Source: an uncultured Atopobiaceae bacterium
GTDB lineage: Bacteria > Actinomycetota > Coriobacteriia > Coriobacteriales > Atopobiaceae
Assembly: GCA_905235165.1 (NCBI GenBank)
Contig: CAJOKK010000083.1
Location: forward strand, 1,660-8,091
Direction: 5' to 3'
DNA length: 6,432 bases
The translations under genes and the position numbers were made by a program. This document shows positions 1 to 6,432 of the stretch, piece after piece. Under the pieces are notes generated by a model. The model saw only the letters and a list, made by a program, of their open reading frames with translations, searched no databases and had not been told where the DNA came from. Numbering within the stretch: position 1 is the first letter of the stretch; every line of letters starts with the position of its first letter.

Positions 1-12
1 CGGGGCTCAACT

Positions 13-20
13 CTCCCCTT
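13..20 (-). promoter_or_regulatory. Shine-Dalgarno-like site for a gene beyond the left edge
   Basis: On the minus strand, 12 nt after the grpE stop codon, AAGGGGAG appears, followed by only 12 more bases before the window ends. It looks like the ribosome-binding site of the next gene in the dnaK-grpE operon. No ATG or GTG follows inside the window. A TTG at 10-8 sits very close to the site, so either that is a rare start or the true start lies just outside. In Actinobacteria dnaJ usually follows grpE, but no coding sequence is visible here to confirm it. Confidence 0.5.
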
Positions 21-32
21 TTGGCTTGCTGT

Positions 33-776
33 CTACTCCTCGGCCTCGGGATCCGGGCGCTTGGGGCCACCATAGGTCACCGTGACCATCGCGTTGCGGA
101 TGACCTTGTCGCCCATGGAGTAGCCCTTCTGGTACACCTGCGCGACGGTCTCCTCGTACTGCGTATCGTCTTCAACGCGGCCAACCGCCTGATGCACCAG
201 CGGATCAAAGGCCTCGCCCACCGGGTCGATGGGGGCAACTCCTTCCTTGGCCAGCACACCGAGCATCTTGTCGTGCACAGCGTCGACGCCTGCGGCAAAC
301 TGCATCAGGTTCTCATCGTCAGCATTGTTTGCCACGGCATGCTCGCTCGCGCGCTCCATGTCGTCAAGGATGGGGAGAAGATCGATGACCAGTCGCTCTG
401 CCGCACGTTCGCGCTCGGCGATGCGCTCGGCGGCCGTACGCTTGCGATAGTTGTCCCAGTCGGCCTGCAGGCGAGCCAGGCGCTCGGTGGCGTTGGCAGC
501 CTCCTCCTTGGCGGCGTCAACGGCCTCCTCGGCCTGGGCAAGCTTCTCAAGCAGCTCGCCCGTCTCCTCGCGAGCACGGTCGGCCTCCGCCTTGAGGTCT
601 TCCTCTGCCGCCGCCTCACCGGCGCGCTTGGCAGCTTCGACCATGTCCTGCTCGCTCATCTCGTCTTCATCGTCAACGGTCGGCTCAAGGGGCTCTTGAT
701 TCTTCTCGTTCACGTTCTCATTCTTGTTCTCCTCGGGCGTGAAGCCCTCGCCTTCAACTTCTACGGGCACCTTCAC
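33..776 (-). CDS. grpE: GrpE, nucleotide exchange factor for DnaK
   Basis: GrpE is the cytoplasmic cofactor that releases ADP from DnaK so that the chaperone can rebind ATP and let go of its client. The 247-aa product has an acidic, low-complexity N-terminus (about 1-45), then a long charged, alanine-rich helix region (about 46-125) expected to form the GrpE dimer coiled coil. The C-terminal beta domain carries the family signature: FDPLVHQAVGRV at 190-201, then QKGYSMGDKVIRNAMVTV at 216-233. The start is a GTG at 776-774, preceded by GGAGG at 786-782 with a 5-nt spacer; the next in-frame Met (residue 40) would remove only the acidic tail. The length is somewhat above the usual 180-220 residues because of that tail. 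The gene lies 86 nt after dnaK and is probably cotranscribed with it, with an intervening hairpin. Confidence 0.97.
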   Translation of the reverse strand: MKVPVEVEGEGFTPEENKNENVNEKNQEPLEPTVDDEDEMSEQDMVEAAKRAGEAAAEEDLKAEADRAREETGELLEKLAQAEEAVDAAKEEAANATERLARLQADWDNYRKRTAAERIAERERAAERLVIDLLPILDDMERASEHAVANNADDENLMQFAAGVDAVHDKMLGVLAKEGVAPIDPVGEAFDPLVHQAVGRVEDDTQYEETVAQVYQKGYSMGDKVIRNAMVTVTYGGPKRPDPEAEE

Positions 777-790
777 GTCACCCTCCCTCT

Positions 791-824
791 TTCTATAGAA
801 GGGGCGGCCGCAATGGGCCGCCCC
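791..824 (-). promoter_or_regulatory. Intercistronic hairpin between dnaK and grpE
   Basis: GGGGCGGCC (801-809) pairs perfectly with GGCCGCCCC (816-824) around a 6-nt loop. On the transcribed (minus) strand the hairpin is followed at once by the perfect 10-bp palindrome TTCTATAGAA (800-791) and then the grpE Shine-Dalgarno. There is no U-run, so it is not a convincing intrinsic terminator. It may shield the dnaK mRNA 3' end or mark a processing point that lets dnaK be made in excess over grpE. The pairing is seen directly; the role is inferred. Confidence 0.55.
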
Positions 825-862
825 GTCAACTCGAATAGGACTCGGTTGCTAACGGCTCGCTG

Positions 863-2743
<1,881 letters not shown>

Positions 2744-2817
2744 GATCTAATCCTTTCTTTGGTTCCGCTGCGTGCGGATATCGCTGTACGTTGTTGATTC
2801 TTCCCTTTGTACATGAT

Positions 2818-2845
2818 TCTATACATTATCTAAGTCTCTTCACAA
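2818..2845 (-). promoter_or_regulatory. Candidate sigma-A-type promoter for dnaK
   Basis: On the minus strand TTGTGA (2845-2840) and TATAGA (2823-2818) are separated by 16 nt, each matching 4 of 6 consensus bases, in the only AT-rich stretch upstream of dnaK. A GATAAT (2830-2825) overlaps the spacer and could be an alternative -10, but without a good -35. The resulting 5' leader would be about 70 nt. No CIRCE (TTAGCACTC-N9-GAGTGCTAA) or HAIR (CTTGAGT-N7-ACTCAAG) operator was found in this spacer by eye, so the heat-shock control is not evident. Confidence 0.35.
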
Positions 2846-2923
2846 CAGATTTTTTGCTTCTAGGCGGCGCATGGGTCTATTTTTGGAGCTGAGCGGACGT
2901 ATTCGCAGGTAAACGAGCTGTCG

Positions 2924-2958
2924 AATGAGTCACTTACCGTAGACCTTTTTGACTCATT
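2924..2958 (+). repeat. 35-nt TGAGTCA-bounded repeat, copy 1
   Basis: The element starts AATGAGTCA and ends TGACTCATT, so its ends form a perfect 9-bp inverted repeat around a 17-nt centre (CTTACCGTAGACCTTTT). Its exact reverse complement lies at 3030-3064, and a copy in the same orientation with 32 of 35 identical bases lies at 6236-6270. It sits in the dnaK-lysS spacer, about 80 nt upstream of the candidate dnaK -35. It could be a REP- or MITE-like palindromic repeat or a paired protein-binding site; the sequence does not decide between these. Confidence 0.92.
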
Positions 2959-2964
2959 CAAGAA

Positions 2965-3011
2965 AACCCCCTTTGCTGGAGGCAGAAAAGCTGCCCAGAG
3001 CAAAGGGGGTT
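2965..3011 (-). terminator. Intrinsic terminator of lysS
   Basis: AACCCCCTTTGCT (2965-2977) pairs perfectly over 13 bp with 2999-3011. Inside the loop a second small stem GGCAG/CTGCC (2981-2985 with 2991-2995) closes an AAAAG loop. On the minus strand the stem is followed by TTCTTG, giving the run GGGGGTTTTCTTG, a reasonable U-tract for termination of transcripts coming from lysS. The hairpin lies exactly between the two inverted 35-nt repeat copies. In the plus direction the T-run is shorter, so activity there is less likely. Confidence 0.8.
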
Positions 3012-3029
3012 CTTGTTCGTGAACTGGGA

Positions 3030-3064
3030 AATGAGTCAAAAAGGTCTACGGTAAGTGACTCATT
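3030..3064 (-). repeat. 35-nt TGAGTCA-bounded repeat, copy 2 (inverted)
   Basis: This is the exact reverse complement of the copy at 2924-2958, 35 of 35 bases. Together the two could pair into a 35-bp stem with the terminator hairpin as its loop, either as a cruciform or in RNA. The element overlaps the 3' end of lysS: its terminal AATGA supplies the last two bases of the final Glu codon and the TGA stop. Read in this direction it also contains the 8-codon frame ATG AGT CAA AAA GGT CTA CGG TAA. Confidence 0.92.
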
Positions 3065-5159
3065 CTGCGTAGATGTCGCCGACGGGAGCGATGGCCTTCA
3101 TGGCCTCGAGGGTCTGGGTGAAGAGCTCGTCGAGTTCGATGCCGAGAAGCTCGGCGCCCTGCTGGATGATCTCGCGGTCGCAGCCGGCGGCGAAGGACTT
3201 GGTCTTGAACTTCTTCTTGAGCGACTTGACCTCCATGTCCGTCACGGTCTTGGAGGGACGCATCTTGGCCACGGCCTGAATGAGGCCAGAAAGCTCGTCG
3301 GTGGCGTAGAGGTACTTCTCCATGACCAGCTCGGGCTTGGGCAGCTCGGCGTTGTGCTCACTGTTGTGGGTCTGGATCGCGCGGATAAGCTCAGGGGTCG
3401 CGCCGGCCTCCTCAAGGAGCTCACCAGCCTTCACCGTGTGCTGCTCGGCGTCCTGCCACTTCTCCCAGTCGAGGTCGTGGAGAAGACCGACCAAGCCCCA
3501 GAACTCAACGTTCTCGGGGTCGTTCTTCTCGGCAAAGTAACGCATGAGGCCCTCAAGGGTCTCGCCGTGGGCGATGTGGAAGGGATCCTCGTTGTACTGC
3601 TTCAGCAGCTCGTAGGCCTGCTCGCGCGTGATGCCCGCCTCAAGCTTGCCCGTCACGGCCTTGCGCGGCTGGTTGCGGCGCTCGGGCTTCATGTGGGGGA
3701 AGAGCAGGACGTCGCGGATGGAGGCGCTGTCGGTGAAGAGCATGATCATGCGGTCGACGCCGTAGCCGATGCCGCCGGTCGGGGGCATGCCGTACTCGAG
3801 CGCGCGCACGAAGTCGGCGTCGTACTCCATGGCCTCCTCGTCGCCCGCAGCCTTGGCCTCGACTTGGGCAAGCAGGCGCTCCTCCTGGTCGACGGGGTCG
3901 TTGAGCTCGGAGTAGGCGTTCGCGTATTCGTGGCCGGCAACGATCAGCTCGAAGCGGTCGGTGAGGCGCGGGTCATCGTCCTTGCGCTTGGTGAGCGGCG
4001 AGACCTCGACGGGGTAATCGCAGACGAAGGTCGGCTGCACGATGGTGCCCTCGACGAAGGTGTCGTAGATCTCGAAGATGAGCTTGCCGGCACCCCAGGA
4101 CTCGTCCCACTCGATGCCCTGCTCGGTGCAGAGGGCGCGCAGCTCCTCGACGGGGGTGTCGAGCGTGACCTCGCGGCCGACGTACTCGCTCACGAGCTCG
4201 CTCAGCGAGGCGGAGCGCCAAGGGCTGCGCAGGTCGAGCTGCTGACCCTGGTACTCGATGACGTCGCCGAGACCCACGGCCTTGGCACAGGCCTGGAAGA
4301 GGCCCTCGGTCAGGGTCTTCATGCCCTCGAGGTCGGAGTAGGCGCAGTAGGCCTCCATGCTCGTGAACTCGGGGTTGTGGGTGAGGTCCATGCCCTCGTT
4401 GCGGAACTGGCGACCCAGCTCGAAGACGCGCTCCATGCCGCCCACGATGCAGCGCTTGAGATGCAGCTCGGTGGCGATGCGCAGGTAGCACTCCTGGTCA
4501 AGAGCGTTGAAGTGGGTGATGAAGGGCTTGGCGTTGGCGCCGCCAAGGGTCTCCTGCAAGATGGGGGTCTCGACCTCGAGGTAGCCCTCGTTCTCCATGT
4601 GGTGACGGATGGCGGAGATGAGCTGCGAGCGCTTGACGAAGGTCTCCTTGACCTCGGGGTTCATGATGAGGTCAACGTAGCGCTGGCGATAGCGGACTTC
4701 CTTGTCGGTGAGGCCGTGGAACTTCTCCGGCAGAGGACGCAGCGACTTGGTGAGCAGGGTGAGGCTCGTGGGAGCCACGGAGAGCTGGCCGCGGCGCGTG
4801 CGGATGACGGGACCGGTAGCACCGATGATGTCTCCGAGGTCGAGCTGGCCGAGAAGGGCCCAGTCGTCCTCGGAGAGCTCGTTCACGCGGCAGAAGAGCT
4901 GAATCTGGCCCGTGCAGTCCTCGAGCACGACAAAGGCGATCTTGCCCTGGTTGCGCAGGGCACGGATGCGGCCGGCAACAGAGACGATGTCTTCGGTAAC
5001 GGCACCGTCCTCAAGCTCGGCATAGCGCTCCTCGAGCTCGGCCGTGTGGGCCGTGACCTCGGACTTGATGGGATACGGGTTGCATCCCGCATCGATGAGT
5101 GCCTGCCTGCGCGCGCGACGTACCGCGCGCTCGTCGGTTGCCTGGGTCTGCTCGGCCAT
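3060..5159 (-). CDS. lysS: Class II lysyl-tRNA synthetase fused to a C-terminal HD-type hydrolase domain
   Basis: The N-terminal part charges tRNA-Lys with lysine in the cytoplasm. The 699-aa product has an OB-fold anticodon-binding region (about 55-145) and a class II catalytic core. Motif 1 lies around 177-201, motif 2 (RVFELGRQFRNEGMDLTHNPEF, in two parts around FRNE 252-255) at 244-265, and motif 3 GGIGYGVDRMIML at 462-474. Bacterial LysRS normally ends about 20 residues later, near 500. Here about 190 residues follow. They contain an H...HD...H...H...D pattern (His531, His561-Asp562, His574, His598, Asp621) typical of metal-binding HD phosphohydrolases, then a Lys-rich segment near 645-655. 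The start at 5159 has AAGGAG with an 8-nt spacer; an upstream in-frame ATG at 5207 falls inside the greA-lysS hairpin and was rejected. The frame runs unbroken through the junction, so this is a true fusion in the sequence given. The substrate of the HD part is unknown. Confidence 0.98.
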   Translation of the reverse strand: MAEQTQATDERAVRRARRQALIDAGCNPYPIKSEVTAHTAELEERYAELEDGAVTEDIVSVAGRIRALRNQGKIAFVVLEDCTGQIQLFCRVNELSEDDWALLGQLDLGDIIGATGPVIRTRRGQLSVAPTSLTLLTKSLRPLPEKFHGLTDKEVRYRQRYVDLIMNPEVKETFVKRSQLISAIRHHMENEGYLEVETPILQETLGGANAKPFITHFNALDQECYLRIATELHLKRCIVGGMERVFELGRQFRNEGMDLTHNPEFTSMEAYCAYSDLEGMKTLTEGLFQACAKAVGLGDVIEYQGQQLDLRSPWRSASLSELVSEYVGREVTLDTPVEELRALCTEQGIEWDESWGAGKLIFEIYDTFVEGTIVQPTFVCDYPVEVSPLTKRKDDDPRLTDRFELIVAGHEYANAYSELNDPVDQEERLLAQVEAKAAGDEEAMEYDADFVRALEYGMPPTGGIGYGVDRMIMLFTDSASIRDVLLFPHMKPERRNQPRKAVTGKLEAGITREQAYELLKQYNEDPFHIAHGETLEGLMRYFAEKNDPENVEFWGLVGLLHDLDWEKWQDAEQHTVKAGELLEEAGATPELIRAIQTHNSEHNAELPKPELVMEKYLYATDELSGLIQAVAKMRPSKTVTDMEVKSLKKKFKTKSFAAGCDREIIQQGAELLGIELDELFTQTLEAMKAIAPVGDIYAE

Positions 5160-5200
5160 TCCTTTTGCTCCTTGTCTTTCTGTAATAAGAGATGCCCAAA

Positions 5201-5252
5201 GGGACACCCCCTTTTGAGTCAGCCCGTGGACCGACTCACAAGGGGGTGTCCC
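5201..5252 (-). terminator. Long hairpin between greA and lysS (weak terminator or attenuator)
   Basis: 5201-5220 pairs with 5233-5252 over 20 bp with a single mismatch, around a 12-nt loop. The stem tip is made of TGAGTCA (5215-5221) and GACTCA (5233-5238), and a further GAGTCA lies at 5257-5262. On the minus strand the hairpin lies 24 nt after the greA stop and is followed only by TTTGGGCATC, a poor U-tract. Termination is probably partial. No promoter was visible in the 41 nt between the hairpin and the lysS start, so lysS is likely expressed by read-through. Confidence 0.65.
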
Positions 5253-5276
5253 TTCCGAGTCATTTATGCGGACTTG

Positions 5277-5753
5277 CTAGCGAGTGATCTTGGTGATGGT
5301 GTACTCGCGAACCTCGCCTGCGGGGGTCGTGAAGGAGACCTTGTCGCCCACGACGTGACCGATCATCGCGGCACCTGCGGGGCTCTCGTTGGAGATGCGG
5401 CGCCTGAGCGAGTCGGTTGCGGTGGTGCCCACGATGGTGAAGGAGGTCTTCTTGCCCTTCACGTCCTGAAGCTCAACGGTGGTACCGATGGAGACGGACA
5501 TCGAGGTGATGTCGGCAGAGTTGACGATCTTGGCCATGGCGAGAATCTGGCGAATCTCGTTGATACGCGCGGCGTTCTTGCTCTGCTCCTCCTTTGCGGC
5601 ATCGTACTCAGCGTTCTCAGAGAGGTCGCCGTAGCTACGCGCCTCCTTGAGGTCCTCGATGATCTCGTCGTTGATGGAGCCCTCGCGCTCAGCGAGCTCG
5701 CGGATGAGCTCGTCGCGGTCTTCAGGCGTGAGGATGATTTCGTTGGATGCCAT
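5277..5753 (-). CDS. greA: GreA, transcript cleavage / elongation factor
   Basis: GreA enters the secondary channel of backtracked RNA polymerase and promotes cleavage of the extruded 3' RNA, rescuing stalled elongation. The 158-aa product equals E. coli GreA in length. The N-terminal coiled coil (about 8-75) carries the tip motif GDLSENAEY at 42-50 with the catalytic acidic pair Asp43 and Glu46. The C-terminal FKBP-like domain includes SPAGAAMIGHVVGDKV at 124-139 and TPAGEVREYTITKI at 143-156. I chose the ATG at 5753 because Met-Ala-Ser-Asn begins the conserved part and AAGAGGGG precedes it by 8 nt. The ATG 17 codons upstream gives an unrelated leader overlapping an intergenic hairpin. The gene sits 60 nt after the tatA-like gene and 117 nt before lysS, on the same strand. 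Confidence 0.98.
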   Translation of the reverse strand: MASNEIILTPEDRDELIRELAEREGSINDEIIEDLKEARSYGDLSENAEYDAAKEEQSKNAARINEIRQILAMAKIVNSADITSMSVSIGTTVELQDVKGKKTSFTIVGTTATDSLRRRISNESPAGAAMIGHVVGDKVSFTTPAGEVREYTITKITR

Positions 5754-5786
5754 CGGTGCAGCCCCTCTTCTTGTGATTACGTGCAA

Positions 5787-5801
5787 CGGGCCATTGGCCC
5801 G
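5787..5801 (-). other. Small GC hairpin between the tatA-like gene and greA
   Basis: CGGGCC (5787-5792) pairs with GGCCCG (5796-5801) around a 3-nt loop, 12 nt after the tatA-like stop codon. Neither strand shows a U-tract afterwards, so it is not a convincing terminator. It may be an mRNA-stabilising or weak attenuating structure between two cotranscribed genes. Confidence 0.4.
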
Positions 5802-5813
5802 CAAAACTACTGG

Positions 5814-6116
5814 TTACTCAGCATCGGCAGTGAGCTTGTTGCCGCACTTAGAGCAGAACGCGGAGCTGGCGGGGTTCTTGGTGCCGCACTTGGAGCAGAA
5901 CACCACGTCGCCCTCGTCCTCAGACTCGGCTTCGACCTCAGTAGCCTCAACGGCCTTAGCCTTCTTGGGCTCCTCCTCGATCTCGCCCTCCATGCCCTCG
6001 CGGACGTTCTTGACCGTCTGACCAAGGCTCTTGCCGAGCTTCGGGAGGTTTTTGGGGCCAAAGATGAGCAAAGCCACCGCAAGGATGACGATGAGTTCCA
6101 TAGGTCCGAGGTTCAT
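5814..6116 (-). CDS. tatA: TatA-family twin-arginine translocase subunit with C-terminal zinc ribbon
   Basis: TatA proteins oligomerise in the cytoplasmic membrane to form the export pathway for folded twin-arginine substrates together with TatC. This 100-aa protein begins with a short outside segment and a membrane helix (about 6-19), followed by the diagnostic hinge and amphipathic helix FGPKNLPKLGKSLGQTVKNV (19-38). A very acidic linker (about 43-70) leads to a four-cysteine module, Cys74-x2-Cys77-x10-Cys88-x2-Cys91, with the FCxxCG...FCxxCG spacing of small zinc-ribbon domains. The start at 6116 is preceded by AAGGAAGGA with a short spacer. Ordinary TatA proteins end in an acidic tail with no zinc-binding module, so the ribbon is unusual. 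No tatC or tatB lies in the window. Assignment to TatA rather than TatB rests on the hinge motif and short length. Whether it serves in export or is a membrane-anchored zinc-ribbon protein cannot be told from sequence. Confidence 0.92.
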   Translation of the reverse strand: MNLGPMELIVILAVALLIFGPKNLPKLGKSLGQTVKNVREGMEGEIEEEPKKAKAVEATEVEAESEDEGDVVFCSKCGTKNPASSAFCSKCGNKLTADAE

Positions 6117-6174
6117 GTGCTTCCTTCCTTTGTTTCTGGTGCGCTGGCTTGAGCCATAACGCTACAGTTTCAGC

Positions 6175-6183
6175 AGTATACCA
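6175..6183 (-). promoter_or_regulatory. Candidate extended -10 promoter for the tatA-like gene
   Basis: On the minus strand TGGTATACT (6183-6175) gives a TGn-extended -10 with TATACT matching 5 of 6 consensus bases. The position 17 nt upstream (CGGTCA) is a weak -35, which extended -10 promoters tolerate. Transcription would start about 50 nt before the start codon and could carry tatA, greA and, by read-through, lysS. Confidence 0.45.
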
Positions 6184-6235
6184 GCTTCTTAGCTTGCTGA
6201 CCGATACCACAAAACACCATCAAATTGCGAAGAGG

Positions 6236-6270
6236 AGTGAGTCAGTTACCGTAGGCCTTTTTGACTCATT
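6236..6270 (+). repeat. 35-nt TGAGTCA-bounded repeat, copy 3
   Basis: This matches the copy at 2924-2958 at 32 of 35 positions. It keeps both terminal heptamers (TGAGTCA at 6238-6244, TGACTCA at 6262-6268), with the same 24-nt offset between them. The three differences are one terminal base (leaving a G-U pair in the stem), C to G next to the first heptamer, and A to G in the centre. It lies about 55 nt upstream of the candidate tatA -10, in an intergenic region. Confidence 0.9.
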
Positions 6271-6275
6271 TCACT

Positions 6276-6287
6276 TTTGATATCAAA
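6276..6287. other. 12-bp perfect palindrome TTTGATATCAAA
   Basis: A perfect AT-rich palindrome lies 5 nt beyond repeat copy 3, between it and a very GC-rich block. It has the form of a small dimer-binding operator, but no promoter or gene was seen next to it on its right, so a role is speculative. Confidence 0.3.
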
Positions 6288-6432
6288 CGGAGGGAACGGG
6301 GCGGGAGGGCTCGCGTGAACGTTCTGCGGCAGTGAGGAGCGCAGGCGCGGCGGGAGCGAGGACCCGTCCGAGCGAGCGGAGCGAGCGAGTCCCGCAGCTG
6401 CCGCGCCGTAGCGACGAACGTCCTTGCCGCAG
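6288..6432. repeat. GC-rich structured intergenic block, cut by the right edge
   Basis: No convincing gene was found here. The block contains a 9-nt unit GAGCGAGCG repeated twice in tandem (6370-6387). It also holds nested inverted repeats: CTGCGGCA (6324-6331) with TGCCGCAG (6425-6432), GGCGCGGC (6344-6351) with GCCGCGCC (6400-6407), and CGGGA (6351-6355) with TCCCG (6390-6394, sharing one base with the previous stem). GAACGT recurs at 6317 and 6416. It is probably a structured repeat or the tail of a neighbouring unit beyond the edge. The minus strand stays open in two frames, but the translations are Arg/Ser-rich low-complexity peptides without recognisable motifs. Confidence 0.5.

Noticed and set aside
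5157..5207. An upstream in-frame ATG giving a 715-residue LysRS
   Set aside because: The extra 16 residues would be coded within and just after the greA-lysS hairpin. AAGGAG with correct spacing precedes the ATG at 5159 instead.
5754..5804. An upstream start giving a 175-residue GreA
   Set aside because: The added residues are unlike any GreA and come from the intergenic hairpin. The ATG at 5753 gives the standard 158 residues.
2949..6152. A 1067-codon open frame on the plus strand across lysS, greA and tatA
   Set aside because: It lies antisense to three well-supported genes in the frame where GC-rich codon bias removes stops. Its translation is Leu/Val/Gly/Asp-rich without motifs, and it crosses the terminator hairpins.
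6271..6432. A possible partial minus-strand gene entering from the right edge
   Set aside because: Two frames stay open, but the peptides are repetitive Arg/Ser/Pro-rich translations of the tandem and inverted repeats. One ends inside repeat copy 3 and neither shows a motif.

Overview
The window is a compact, GC-rich bacterial chromosome segment. All five recognisable genes lie on the minus strand: (right to left, in transcription order) tatA-like, greA, lysS, dnaK, grpE. The order dnaK-grpE, a class II lysyl-tRNA synthetase, and DnaK sequence resembling actinobacterial DnaK (for example GDNHLGGDDWDQ at residues 217-228) suggest a high-GC Gram-positive. My best guess is class Coriobacteriia (an Olsenella/Atopobium/Collinsella relative), but this is an inference from protein flavour and recall, not from a search.

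Right part (about 5277-6432). The right edge holds a very GC-rich, structure-prone intergenic block, a 12-bp palindrome and one copy of a 35-nt repeat bounded by TGAGTCA/TGACTCA. A likely extended -10 promoter then leads into a 100-aa TatA-type protein carrying a C-terminal four-cysteine zinc ribbon. greA follows after 60 nt.

Middle part (about 2924-5276). A long hairpin with a poor U-tract separates greA from lysS. lysS encodes 699 aa: a complete class II LysRS of about 500 residues plus about 190 extra C-terminal residues that look like an HD-superfamily metal-dependent phosphohydrolase. The lysS stop codon lies inside a 35-nt repeat. An exact inverted copy sits 71 nt further on, and a strong intrinsic terminator lies between the two.

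Left part (1-2923). dnaK (626 aa) and grpE (247 aa, GTG start) form a chaperone operon. An 86-nt spacer containing a 9-bp GC hairpin separates them, and the end of the window holds a ribosome-binding-like sequence for a further gene (dnaJ would be the usual occupant, not visible). No CIRCE or HAIR operator was found by eye in front of dnaK.

Functionally the genes cover protein export (TatA), transcript cleavage at stalled polymerase (GreA), lysine tRNA charging (LysRS) and protein folding (DnaK/GrpE). The points that stand out are the LysRS-HD fusion, the TatA-zinc ribbon fusion, and the TGAGTCA-bounded repeat family found at the edges of the transcription units.
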